From assembly GCF_009301415.1 (NCBI RefSeq), contig NZ_CP045072.1, positions 1,355,001 through 1,419,000 of the forward strand: DNA of 64,000 nucleotides, written 5' to 3'. The position numbers and the translations under genes are program-made. Of the stretch, positions 35,303 to 43,315 are shown piece by piece. Each line of letters starts with the position of its first letter. The stretch's first letter is position 1. The notes beneath the pieces are model-generated. The model was not told where the DNA came from, did no database searches, and worked only from the letters and a program-made list of their open reading frames with translations. Source of the DNA: Paracoccus kondratievae. GTDB taxonomy: Bacteria; Pseudomonadota; Alphaproteobacteria; Rhodobacterales; Rhodobacteraceae.

Positions 35303-35319
35303 TTACTTTTTAATAGTAA
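35303..35319. promoter_or_regulatory. Candidate QorR operator
   Basis: TTACT-N7-AGTAA inverted repeat in the 81-base divergent promoter region between qorR and qorB. Confidence 0.4.
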
Positions 35320-35363
35320 TGCTTTTACCTCTCGCTGCACAAGCATTTGCGAAAGGAAATGAC

Positions 35364-36206
35364 ATGACCATCGCCGTTACCGGAGCCACCGGCCAGCTTG
35401 GCCGCCTGATCACCGCCCGCCTGAAAGAACTGCTGCCCGCAAATGAAGTCGTCGCGCTGGCCCGCAACCCCGGAAAGGCCGTCGATCTGGGCGTCGAGAC
35501 CCGCGCCTTTGATTATGACCGCCCCGAGACGCTGACCACCGCGCTGGCTGGCGTGGATCGACTGGTGTTTATCTCGGCAAGCGAGGTCGGCAAACGCGCT
35601 GTCCAGCACCGCGCCGTGATCGAGGCTGCCCAGGCCGCCGGCATCAGCCAGATCGTCTATACCAGCCTGCTGCACGCCGACCGTACGCCCCTGTCCCTTG
35701 CCGATGAACATGTCGTGACTGAAAAGCTGCTCTCCGAATCGGGCCTTCCCCATACGATCCTGCGCAATGGCTGGTATGCCGAGAACTACACCGGCGCATT
35801 CCCGGCTGCGCTGGAACATGGCGCGCTGATCGGTGCTGCCGGCGAGGGCCGGATCTCGGCCGCCGCGCGCGCAGATTATGCCGAGGCCGCCGCCAAAGTG
35901 GTCACGGGTGAAGGCCATCTTGGTAAGGTCTATGAACTTGCCGGTGACAATGGCTGGACGCTGGCGGAACTCGCAGCCGAGCTTTCTGCCCAAACCGGTC
36001 GGACCATTCCCTATAAAAACCTGTCGCAGAACGATTATGCCGCCGCGCTAACGGGTGCCGGCCTGCCGGAAGGGCTGGCCGCCGCCATCGCCGACTGGGA
36101 CGCCAAAGCTGCGGAGGGTGCGCTTTTTGACGACAGCCGCACCCTGACCGGCCTGATAGGCCGACCGACCGCGACACTGGCCGAGGTGGTGCGCGCCGCG
36201 CTTTAA
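35364..36206 (+). CDS. qorB: NAD(P)H:quinone oxidoreductase-like SDR (QorB/NmrA-type)
   Basis: A 280-residue atypical short-chain dehydrogenase. The Rossmann motif TGATGQLGRLI is at the N-terminus, and YTSLLHADRTPLSLADEHVV and LRNGWYAENYTGAF mark the QorB/NmrA-like group, which reduces quinones with NADPH. The start at 35364 has GAAAGGA upstream; longer in-frame extensions run through qorR on the other strand. Its stop overlaps the convergent helicase gene by 4 bases. The divergent QorR-like repressor suggests induction by quinones or oxidative stress. Confidence 0.85.
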   Translation: MTIAVTGATGQLGRLITARLKELLPANEVVALARNPGKAVDLGVETRAFDYDRPETLTTALAGVDRLVFISASEVGKRAVQHRAVIEAAQAAGISQIVYTSLLHADRTPLSLADEHVVTEKLLSESGLPHTILRNGWYAENYTGAFPAALEHGALIGAAGEGRISAAARADYAEAAAKVVTGEGHLGKVYELAGDNGWTLAELAAELSAQTGRTIPYKNLSQNDYAAALTGAGLPEGLAAAIADWDAKAAEGALFDDSRTLTGLIGRPTATLAEVVRAAL

Positions 36207-38602
36207 AACGGCACGTCGTCCATCGCACCACCCGAACCGGCCTGCGAGGCGGGCTGCACATAGCCCGCCTTGATCGTCTTGAAACCGGTGGCGAATTCGA
36301 CGGTCAGCGTATCCTCGGCAATGCCCATGATCGTGCCATTGCCGAACTTCTGATGGAACACCCGATCCCCGACCGAAAACCGCGCCGCAGGTTCGGCATC
36401 AATCACGACCGGGGTGCGATGAACAGGCTGCGCGCGTTCGGCGCTGCGCTGCTGCATGCGCTTCCAGCCCGGAGAGTTGTAGACATCGCTCTGCGCCGCA
36501 CGCTCATGGATAGCCGAGGGCGCAAAGGGCTGCGCCGCCGCACCATAACCACCACCGTAAAGGCCGGGCGGCGTCAGCACCTCAACGTGATCCTCGGGCA
36601 GTTCGTCGATAAAGCGCGACGGCAGGCTGGATTGCCATTGCCCATACATGCGACGGTTGCCGGCAAAGCTGATCGTCACCAGCTCACGCCCGCGAGTGAT
36701 CCCGACATAGGCAAGCCGCCGCTCTTCCTCGAGCCCCTTCAGCCCGCTTTCATCCATGCTGCGCTGACTGGGAAACAGGCCGTCCTCCCACCCCGGCAAA
36801 AAGACGATGGGATATTCCAGACCCTTGGCCGCATGCAGGGTCATGATACTGACCTCATCGGTCTGCTCGCCAGAGTCGTTGTCCATGACCAGCGCGACAT
36901 GCTCAAGGAAACCCTGAAGATTTTCAAACTCTTCCAGAGCCTTGATCAGCTCCTTGAGGTTTTCGAGACGACCCGGAGCATCGGGCGACTTGTCGTTCTG
37001 CCACATGGCGGTATAGCCGGATTCGTCCAGAATCCGCTCGGCCAGTTCGACATGACTGACGCGACTGTCCAGCGCATCGGCATGCCAGCGGCCCATCGCC
37101 TCGGTGAACTGACGCAACGCCGCCGCACCCTTGCCGCCAAGAGCGCCGGTCGCAACCGTCGAAACCGCACCCTCCAGCAGCGACAAATTCCGCTCGCGCG
37201 CCTCGCGCTGAATGGTCTGAACGGCTTTCTCGCCCAGACCACGTTTGGGAACGTTCACGATCCGCTCAAACGCCAAATCATCGGCAGGGCTGACCGCGAG
37301 CCGGAAGTAGGCCATGGCATCGCGAATCTCGGCCCGCTCATAAAAGCGCGGACCACCGATCACCCGATAGGGCAAACCGATGGTCATGAATCGGTCCTCG
37401 AACGCCCGCATCTGATGGCTGGCCCGTACGAGGATGGCAATGTCGTTCAGATTGCGCCGACCGAGTGCCGCACGATGCCCGCCGTGGAAAGCCTCAATCT
37501 CTTCCCCGATCCAGCGTGCCTCGGCCTCGCTGTCCCAATGACCGATCAGGCGGACCTTTTCGCCCCCCTCGACCTCGGTCCACAGCGTCTTGCCAAGCCG
37601 GCCACGGTTCGCCGCAATCAGCCCCGAAGCCGCGGCAAGAATATGCGGGGTCGAGCGATAGTTCTGCTCAAGCCGGATCACCTGCGCACCGGGAAAATCA
37701 CTCTCAAAGCGCAGAATGTTACCAACCTCGGCCCCGCGCCAGCCATAGATCGACTGGTCATCATCGCCAACGCAGCAGATATTGCGATGAGCAGACGCCA
37801 AAAGCCGCAGCCACATATACTGGGCGACGTTGGTATCCTGATATTCGTCAACGAGGATATAACGGAACCGATCCTGCCAGGATCTCAGCACATCAGGATG
37901 GGCCTGGAACAGATGTACGCAATGCATCAGCAGGTCGCCGAAATCGGTGGCGTTCAACTCCAGCAAACGGCGCTGATAGGCCGCGTAAAGCCGGCCACCC
38001 CAGCCGTCAAAGGCACGCTCCTCACCCCTTGGCAGTTGCGACGGGGACAGGCAGCGGTTTTTCCAGCTGTCGATCAAATGGGCAAGCTGACGCGCTGGCC
38101 AGCGTTTTTCATCAATATTCCCGGCCAGAATAAGCTGCCTGAGCAGTCGTATCTGATCGTCGGTATCAAGGATGGTAAAGCTGGGCTTCAGGTGCAGCTC
38201 ACCATCGCCGATCAGCTCGGCATGACGGCGCAGGATCTTGACGCTGATCGAGTGAAAGGTGCCAAGCCACGGCATGCCCTCGACCGCCTCGCCCAAAAGG
38301 CGGGCGACGCGCTCTTTCATCTCGCGCGCGGCCTTGTTGGTAAAGGTCACGGCAAGGATCTGCCCCGGCCGGGCCCGGCCAAGGTTCAGCAGATGCGCGA
38401 TACGCGTGGTCAGCGCCCGGGTCTTGCCGGTGCCCGCACCGGCAAGCAGCAGGACCGGACCATCCAGCGCCTCGACCGCTGCACGTTGCGCGGGGTTAAG
38501 CCCGTCAAGATAGGGCACAGGCCGCGCACCGATTGCCCGCTGGGACAGCGGCACCGGCGCGGCTGCGGCCTCGAAAGCGTCCGAGTCGTCGAAATTGCTC
38601 AT
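36203..38602 (-). CDS. UvrD/PcrA-type ATP-dependent DNA helicase
   Basis: SF1A 3'-5' helicase for repair and replication, 799 residues. Walker A is LLAGAGTGKTRALTTRI, then VTFTNKAAREMKERV, motif II VDEYQDTN, motif III GDDDQSIYGWRGA, and motif IV/VI regions LEQNYRST and LAYVGITRGRE. The C-terminal domain VGDRVFHQKFGNGTIMGI is the PcrA/UvrD Tudor-like module that contacts RNA polymerase. ATG 38602 gives MSNFDDSDAF; an upstream in-frame ATG at 38623 is less likely. Confidence 0.95.
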   Translation of the reverse strand: MSNFDDSDAFEAAAAPVPLSQRAIGARPVPYLDGLNPAQRAAVEALDGPVLLLAGAGTGKTRALTTRIAHLLNLGRARPGQILAVTFTNKAAREMKERVARLLGEAVEGMPWLGTFHSISVKILRRHAELIGDGELHLKPSFTILDTDDQIRLLRQLILAGNIDEKRWPARQLAHLIDSWKNRCLSPSQLPRGEERAFDGWGGRLYAAYQRRLLELNATDFGDLLMHCVHLFQAHPDVLRSWQDRFRYILVDEYQDTNVAQYMWLRLLASAHRNICCVGDDDQSIYGWRGAEVGNILRFESDFPGAQVIRLEQNYRSTPHILAAASGLIAANRGRLGKTLWTEVEGGEKVRLIGHWDSEAEARWIGEEIEAFHGGHRAALGRRNLNDIAILVRASHQMRAFEDRFMTIGLPYRVIGGPRFYERAEIRDAMAYFRLAVSPADDLAFERIVNVPKRGLGEKAVQTIQREARERNLSLLEGAVSTVATGALGGKGAAALRQFTEAMGRWHADALDSRVSHVELAERILDESGYTAMWQNDKSPDAPGRLENLKELIKALEEFENLQGFLEHVALVMDNDSGEQTDEVSIMTLHAAKGLEYPIVFLPGWEDGLFPSQRSMDESGLKGLEEERRLAYVGITRGRELVTISFAGNRRMYGQWQSSLPSRFIDELPEDHVEVLTPPGLYGGGYGAAAQPFAPSAIHERAAQSDVYNSPGWKRMQQRSAERAQPVHRTPVVIDAEPAARFSVGDRVFHQKFGNGTIMGIAEDTLTVEFATGFKTIKAGYVQPASQAGSGGAMDDVPF

Positions 38603-38657
38603 GCCCGCACCATAGCCCCGCATCCGCGCTCGGGAAAGCCTGTCGTTCCCATTTCGT

Positions 38658-38960
38658 TCACATGCCGCCTACCGCGGCGGCAAGTCCCCAGAAAACCAGA
38701 AGAGCCAGAGCGAGAAAAACCGCACCCACCGCGTAAAGCCGGATGCGTTCGCGGCGGTTGCGCGGGTGGTGCCAATCCAGAAACCCCTGGCCGTCGAACA
38801 GCGGATTGGCGTGCAGCATCCCGAACGCGAGGGGACCGGACGACCGCCCCTCGGCCAGCCGCCGCAGGCGCCATTCAGGATAGCGATGGCTCAGGCAAAG
38901 CCAGATTGCCGCCAGCCGGGCCGCCAGGAGACAGGCCATTCCGCTGGACAACCACAGCAT
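38658..38960 (-). CDS. Small membrane protein of unknown function
   Basis: A 100-residue protein with two hydrophobic segments, one N-terminal (SSGMACLLAARLAAIWLCLS) and one C-terminal (LYAVGAVFLALALLVFWGLA), separated by a charged ~45-residue loop with NPRF-like LFDGQGFLDWHHPRNRRER. I do not recognise the family. Its start overlaps the folE2 stop by one base, so it is the second gene of that transcript, with the helicase gene 55 bases further on. Confidence 0.75.
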   Translation of the reverse strand: MLWLSSGMACLLAARLAAIWLCLSHRYPEWRLRRLAEGRSSGPLAFGMLHANPLFDGQGFLDWHHPRNRRERIRLYAVGAVFLALALLVFWGLAAAVGGM

Positions 38961-39925
38961 TACGCCCTGAGGCCGGCAAAGATCGCAGGATCAAGGCTGG
39001 CATGGGCAAAAGTCGCCCCTTCGGTCAGCACCGAAACCGCATCATGCGAATGCAGCGATTCCTGATGGCTCGCCACGACGCGGAAATCGCCGATACGCGG
39101 CTCGGCCATCAGCTCGGCGGCAAAGGCGCGCACCGCATCCTCGACAAAGATCGGGTTGGCGGCGTTCAGCTCGGCAAAGGCCTGTTCGTCCTCGCGCTTG
39201 ACCATGACCTGGGTCTCGGTCGCGACGGCACGACGGCACAGGGTCACCATATCTTCGAACCACAGGGTATCGCCCTGCATGACGACCGAGACCCGGGCCA
39301 CCGAACGCTGCGAATGCGGCGTCGCAAGCTGGCCGCGCATACGCCGGGCATGTTCGCTGAGCTCAAGCGAACAGGGGCAGGTCGAGGAATAGACATAGTC
39401 GAAATGCATGATCCGCAGCCGCTGGCCAGCCTTTTCGACCAGTTCCAGCGCAATGTCGTAATACTGCCAGCCCGACAGGCCCGAGCGCAGCGACTCGACC
39501 CGCATCGGATAGCTGAGCCGCATCATGATACGCGCGTCCAGACTGTCGAGGTCGGATTTGTAATCGTCCAGCGCCGCCTCAAGCACCCCCATTGAGAACT
39601 GCTTGTCAGCATGGGCATAGAACGAGCGCATGATGCGGCTCATGTTGATGCCCTTGCGATCAGCCTCAAGGCTGACGGTGCCGGTAACGCTGGTTTCAAG
39701 CGTGATCTCGCCGCCCTCGCGGGTCATATAGCGGATCGGCAGACGGAAGTTAGAGATGCCGACGTGCTGGATCGGCGCGCGCGCCCCGACGATCAGGCTG
39801 GCCGGTCCGTTCTGCAGGTCCGGCAGGCTGGCCTTATAGGCGTCATCGACCCGGAAATCGGCCGGGTATTCGCGCTTAAGCGCAGGATAGGCGCGTTCGG
39901 TGGCGATTGGGCGGGCCTCGGTCAT
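38960..39925 (-). CDS. folE2: GTP cyclohydrolase FolE2 (type IB)
   Basis: First enzyme of tetrahydrofolate synthesis, converting GTP to dihydroneopterin triphosphate. It is the metal-flexible type that replaces zinc-dependent FolE. It has 321 residues. Family sequences include VGISNFRLPIRYM, DRKGINMSRIMRSFYAHAD and YSSTCPCSLELSEHARRMRG, which holds the metal-ligand Cys, with RCPCS-type spacing. Co-transcribed with the small membrane protein gene. No Zur site could be identified. Confidence 0.94.
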   Translation of the reverse strand: MTEARPIATERAYPALKREYPADFRVDDAYKASLPDLQNGPASLIVGARAPIQHVGISNFRLPIRYMTREGGEITLETSVTGTVSLEADRKGINMSRIMRSFYAHADKQFSMGVLEAALDDYKSDLDSLDARIMMRLSYPMRVESLRSGLSGWQYYDIALELVEKAGQRLRIMHFDYVYSSTCPCSLELSEHARRMRGQLATPHSQRSVARVSVVMQGDTLWFEDMVTLCRRAVATETQVMVKREDEQAFAELNAANPIFVEDAVRAFAAELMAEPRIGDFRVVASHQESLHSHDAVSVLTEGATFAHASLDPAIFAGLRA

Positions 39926-39978
39926 GGTCGTCCTCGCTTAAAGGTCGGCAATAATCTGGGGGCTCGCGACCCGAAAGG

Positions 39979-40013
39979 AAAGGGGGCGCCCGGCAAGTTC
40001 CGGACGCCAGAGC
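39979..40013 (-). terminator. Terminator after metZ
   Basis: On the minus strand GGCGTCCGG pairs with CCGGGCGCC (one mismatch), followed by a CCTTTCCTTTC tail. Confidence 0.6.
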
Positions 40014-40017
40014 GCCC

Positions 40018-41199
40018 TCAGGCCAGGGATTGGCGGATGTCCGCGATCAGATCATCCGCGTCCTCAAGCCCGATCGACAGGCGCAAAAGGCCGGGGGTGA
40101 TGCCCAGCTCGGCCCGCATCTCTTCGGACAGGCGTTGATGCGTCGTCGTCGAGGGATGGGTGACGATCGACTTGGCATCGCCAAGGTTGTTCGAAATCTG
40201 GAAAACCTGCATCCGGTTCATCGCCGCAAAGGCAGCTTCTTTGCTGCCCAGGTCGATGGCCACCATGGTGCCGCCCGCCCCCATCTGGCGCATGACCAGA
40301 TCATATTGCGGATGGTCGGCAAGGCCGGGATAGATCACACGCGACAGACGGCCATCATCCTTAAGCGCAGAGGCAAGGCGCAAGGCGCTGTCGGTCTGGG
40401 CACGAACACGCAGGTCCATCGTCGTCAGCCCGTTCAGCATCATCCATGCGTTAAAGGGGCTGATCGCGCCGCCGGTATGTTTAAGATAGGGTTCGGCCAC
40501 GTCGCGCACGAACTCGCGGGTTCCACAGATCACGCCACCCAGACAGCGACCCGAGCCGTCGATATGTTTGGTCGCCGAATAGACCACGACATCGGCACCG
40601 TTCTGCACGGCACGCGAATAAACCGGGGTGGCAAAGACGTTATCGACCACGACCAGCGCGCCGACCGCATGGGCAAGCCCGGCCACGCCGGCAATATCCA
40701 CCACCTCCAGCGTCGGATTCGAGACCGATTCAAAGAACACCGCCCGCGTCGTCGGCCGGATCGCCGCGCGCCACTGTTCCAGATCGGTGCCATCGACATA
40801 GGTCACCTCGACCCCGAAACGCACCAGCACATCAAGCACATAAAGGCATGAACCGAAAAGCGCCCGCGACGAAACGATATGATCGCCGGGCTTGGCAAAA
40901 CACATCAGCGCCCCGTTCACCGCCGCCATGCCGCTGGCAGTGGCAAAAGCGTCCTCGGTACCTTCAAGGTTGGCGATCCGATCCTCGAACATGCGCGAGG
41001 TCGGGTTACCATAGCGGGCATAGATGAATTCATCCGGCCCGGTCTTGATGAAACGGGCCTCGGCCTGTTCGGCGCTGTCGTAGGAAAAGCCCTGGGTCAT
41101 GAACAGGGCCTCGGCCATCTCGCCGTACTGGCTGCGGCGAATGCCGTGATGGACAGCGCGCGTGCGCGGATGCAGAGGCTTGTTCGACTCCTGGGACAT
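40018..41199 (-). CDS. metZ: O-succinylhomoserine sulfhydrylase
   Basis: PLP enzyme making homocysteine from O-succinylhomoserine and sulfide (direct sulfhydrylation). It has 393 residues, with N-terminal RTRAVHHGIRRSQYGEMAEA. The PLP-binding lysine is in YSATKHIDGSGRCLGG, and the Gly-rich TASGMAAVNGALMCF region precedes it. It belongs to the Cys/Met metabolism family, and the RRSQYGE start and length favour MetZ over cystathionine enzymes. It lies 69 bases after yciB. The leader contains a 6-bp stem but no recognised SAM riboswitch. Confidence 0.92.
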   Translation of the reverse strand: MSQESNKPLHPRTRAVHHGIRRSQYGEMAEALFMTQGFSYDSAEQAEARFIKTGPDEFIYARYGNPTSRMFEDRIANLEGTEDAFATASGMAAVNGALMCFAKPGDHIVSSRALFGSCLYVLDVLVRFGVEVTYVDGTDLEQWRAAIRPTTRAVFFESVSNPTLEVVDIAGVAGLAHAVGALVVVDNVFATPVYSRAVQNGADVVVYSATKHIDGSGRCLGGVICGTREFVRDVAEPYLKHTGGAISPFNAWMMLNGLTTMDLRVRAQTDSALRLASALKDDGRLSRVIYPGLADHPQYDLVMRQMGAGGTMVAIDLGSKEAAFAAMNRMQVFQISNNLGDAKSIVTHPSTTTHQRLSEEMRAELGITPGLLRLSIGLEDADDLIADIRQSLA

Positions 41200-41268
41200 G
41201 GCTGGCTCCTGATGGTCAGGATGCCGGGTTACTCCTGCCCGGCCAGCCGTGCAAGGCCCCGGGGCCGG

Positions 41269-41874
41269 CTATTCGCTGTCGCGAGGCAAGGCATGGCGTT
41301 CAAACAGCCGCGAATTGGCCACAAAAAACACCACCATGATCGCCGGCAGGCCAAAGGTCTTGAAATTCACCCAGGCCGTTTCGGACATCAGCCGCCAGAC
41401 CGCCTCATTGGCGATGGCAAGCCCCAGAAACAACAGCGTCATACGCAGGGTCAGGATTCGCCAGCCCTCGGCACGCATCGGCAGGGCCTCGGACATGACC
41501 AGCTCAAGCCAGTTGCGGCGCAGGATCAGGCTTGCGCCAAGCAGCGCGGCAAAGATCAGGTAGATGATCGTCGGCTTCATCTTGAAGAACCTGGGATCAT
41601 TCAGCCAGATCGACAGCCCGCCAAAGACGACGACCAGAACCAGCGTGGCGATCTGCATGGGCGACAGCCGCCCCGTCAGGCGCCATAGCGCCAGCGTGCA
41701 AATGACAAGGACCGGCACAAAGACCAGCGTGGCAAAGATGAATCCGGAATATTCACGCCCAGCCAAGGTCACGGTCTGATCCCGAAACCGCATGAAGACG
41801 ACAAAGAACAGGACCAGCGGGCCAAGGTCCAGTGCGGCCTTGAGCCAGGGATTGATCTTGCGCGGTTCGGTCAA
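41269..41874 (-). CDS. yciB: Inner membrane-spanning protein YciB (septation protein A)
   Basis: A 201-residue inner-membrane protein with about five to six hydrophobic helices and the family blocks KAALDLGPLVLFFVVFM, FKMKPTIIYLIFAALLG and NEAVWRLMSETAWVNFKTFG. In E. coli, YciB interacts with cell-division and envelope proteins. The start is taken as TTG 41874 with AGGAG 8 bases upstream (TEPRKINPWLK); upstream in-frame codons are out of family length. Confidence 0.88.
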   Translation of the reverse strand: MTEPRKINPWLKAALDLGPLVLFFVVFMRFRDQTVTLAGREYSGFIFATLVFVPVLVICTLALWRLTGRLSPMQIATLVLVVVFGGLSIWLNDPRFFKMKPTIIYLIFAALLGASLILRRNWLELVMSEALPMRAEGWRILTLRMTLLFLGLAIANEAVWRLMSETAWVNFKTFGLPAIMVVFFVANSRLFERHALPRDSE

Positions 41875-41941
41875 GGCGAGGCTCCTGCTCAGCTTTGGGG
41901 GCGCGATATTGCGCCGGAAGCGGTCCCGGCGCAAGCGGCGC

Positions 41942-43057
41942 CTAGTCCAGACGGATGGCTGCCAGAATGGGGCCGCTGGCCATACGAGCGTCGCCGCGAC
42001 CCAGCTCTTGCGCCAGAATGGCATGGCGGGTGTCGTCGGGAAAGTCGGTGCTGTTCTGACCGTCCTGCCGCACGGTCAGGCGCAGCGGGGCCCGGCCGTC
42101 CCACTCGGCAATCCGCTCGGCCGCCAGCACGACGTTGCGATAGTTGACGACCTTGCCACGATTTTCACCAGCCCTGATGGCCACCCTGCGCTGTGGAGCA
42201 TAACGCACCAGAATGATCGCCACCCGATCCTTGATCGCGCTGCGCGGTGTCAGCTCGATCCGGTAACCCTCTTTGCCCTGGCTTGAAGAAACCATCACCG
42301 GAGTCGGCCATGCCATCTGGGTCTGGACAAGCCCCACCAGTTCTGCCGGGCGCAATGCGATCAGCGTATCTGTCCCGCCAACGACGATCTGGGGCGTATA
42401 GATCGCACGCTCGCCGGACTGATGGGCATAGGCCTGCTGGCGCAGGGTGAATTCAGGCCGCGCAAACTCGTCGGCCCAGCCAAGGTAATCCCAGTAATCG
42501 ACATGCCAAGACAGCGTCAGCACATCCTCGCGCTCGGCCAGATCGGCCAGCAGCTCATCAGCGGGCGGACAGGATGAACAGCCCTGCGAGGTGAAAAGCT
42601 CGACCACCACCGGGGGCTGACCGACCGGACCGATCATGCGCGCACGCGGCTGCACCTCGGCAAAGGTCGAAACGCCGGGCGCGGCAAAGGGGTCCGAAGG
42701 CATCACCGGCGACGACTGGTCGGCCGGCACCCCGGGCTCACCCTTCGGGGCCTCGATCAGACCGATAACGCCATCCTCATCGACGATCTCGACAAAGGTG
42801 CTTGCCGGGGCAGCCCCCTCGCCCGAGGAGGGCAGTTCCGCAGCCGGACCCGACAGGGTGGCCGCGACATCGGCAGCGCCGGTATCGAATATGCAGACCG
42901 GAGTCGCGCCTTCTGCCGGGCCTTCGCCCATCTCATGCGCGAATGCCGGGACACCCAGCCCGGTCAGCGCAACCACGGCAGCGCAGGCCAGAACCGGCAG
43001 GACCCCTGCCCTGCACGCCTGCCCACGGGCTGATATCTTGATGCGCCTTGCCGCCAT
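41942..43057 (-). CDS. Secreted DUF1223 (thioredoxin-like) protein
   Basis: A 371-residue protein. A signal peptide is evident (Arg-rich lead, hydrophobic VLPVLACAAVVALTGLGV, cleavage near AFA-HE). An Ala/Glu-rich spacer of about 110 residues precedes the DUF1223 domain, which starts PPVVVELFTSQGCSSCPPAD with a CxxC pair and continues VLTLSWHVDYWDYLGW and IYTPQIVVGG. This resembles a periplasmic thiol-redox fold; no activity is established. The N-terminal spacer is longer than in most members. It is divergent from acnA. Confidence 0.85.
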   Translation of the reverse strand: MAARRIKISARGQACRAGVLPVLACAAVVALTGLGVPAFAHEMGEGPAEGATPVCIFDTGAADVAATLSGPAAELPSSGEGAAPASTFVEIVDEDGVIGLIEAPKGEPGVPADQSSPVMPSDPFAAPGVSTFAEVQPRARMIGPVGQPPVVVELFTSQGCSSCPPADELLADLAEREDVLTLSWHVDYWDYLGWADEFARPEFTLRQQAYAHQSGERAIYTPQIVVGGTDTLIALRPAELVGLVQTQMAWPTPVMVSSSQGKEGYRIELTPRSAIKDRVAIILVRYAPQRRVAIRAGENRGKVVNYRNVVLAAERIAEWDGRAPLRLTVRQDGQNSTDFPDDTRHAILAQELGRGDARMASGPILAAIRLD

Positions 43058-43198
43058 ATTCTTCCGTATTCCCGGCCCTTCCGATCCGCATCAGGTAATC
43101 CGGGTGATGGGGGAACGACAAATCAATGCTTTGTTAGTGCAGCGTGTTCACCCCGCGACCGTGATGCAAAACCCACATCCCGCCCGGGGCGCAGAAAT

Positions 43199-43220
43199 TG
43201 GCATACAATTGCATACAAAT
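43199..43220. promoter_or_regulatory. Tandem 10-bp repeat in the acnA/DUF1223 divergent promoter region
   Basis: GCATACAATT and GCATACAAAT (43201-43220) are direct repeats one helical turn apart. TTGCATACAA is similar to GntR-type half sites. The binding protein is unknown. Confidence 0.4.
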
Positions 43221-43315
43221 CTGCCGCACCCCCCTTGATCCCCATGTGGAAAAGGGGCAAATGGCAGGCAGCACCGCCATTCAGCCACCTTTTTGCAAGG
43301 ATAGGGAGCCGAGTC

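Noticed and set aside
36353-39595. Long open frame antisense to the UvrD/PcrA and folE2 genes
   Set aside because: It crosses two unrelated conserved genes on the other strand and shows no protein family features.
41200-41268. SAM-II riboswitch before metZ
   Set aside because: The pseudoknot core sequence of that class is not present; only simple stems are seen.
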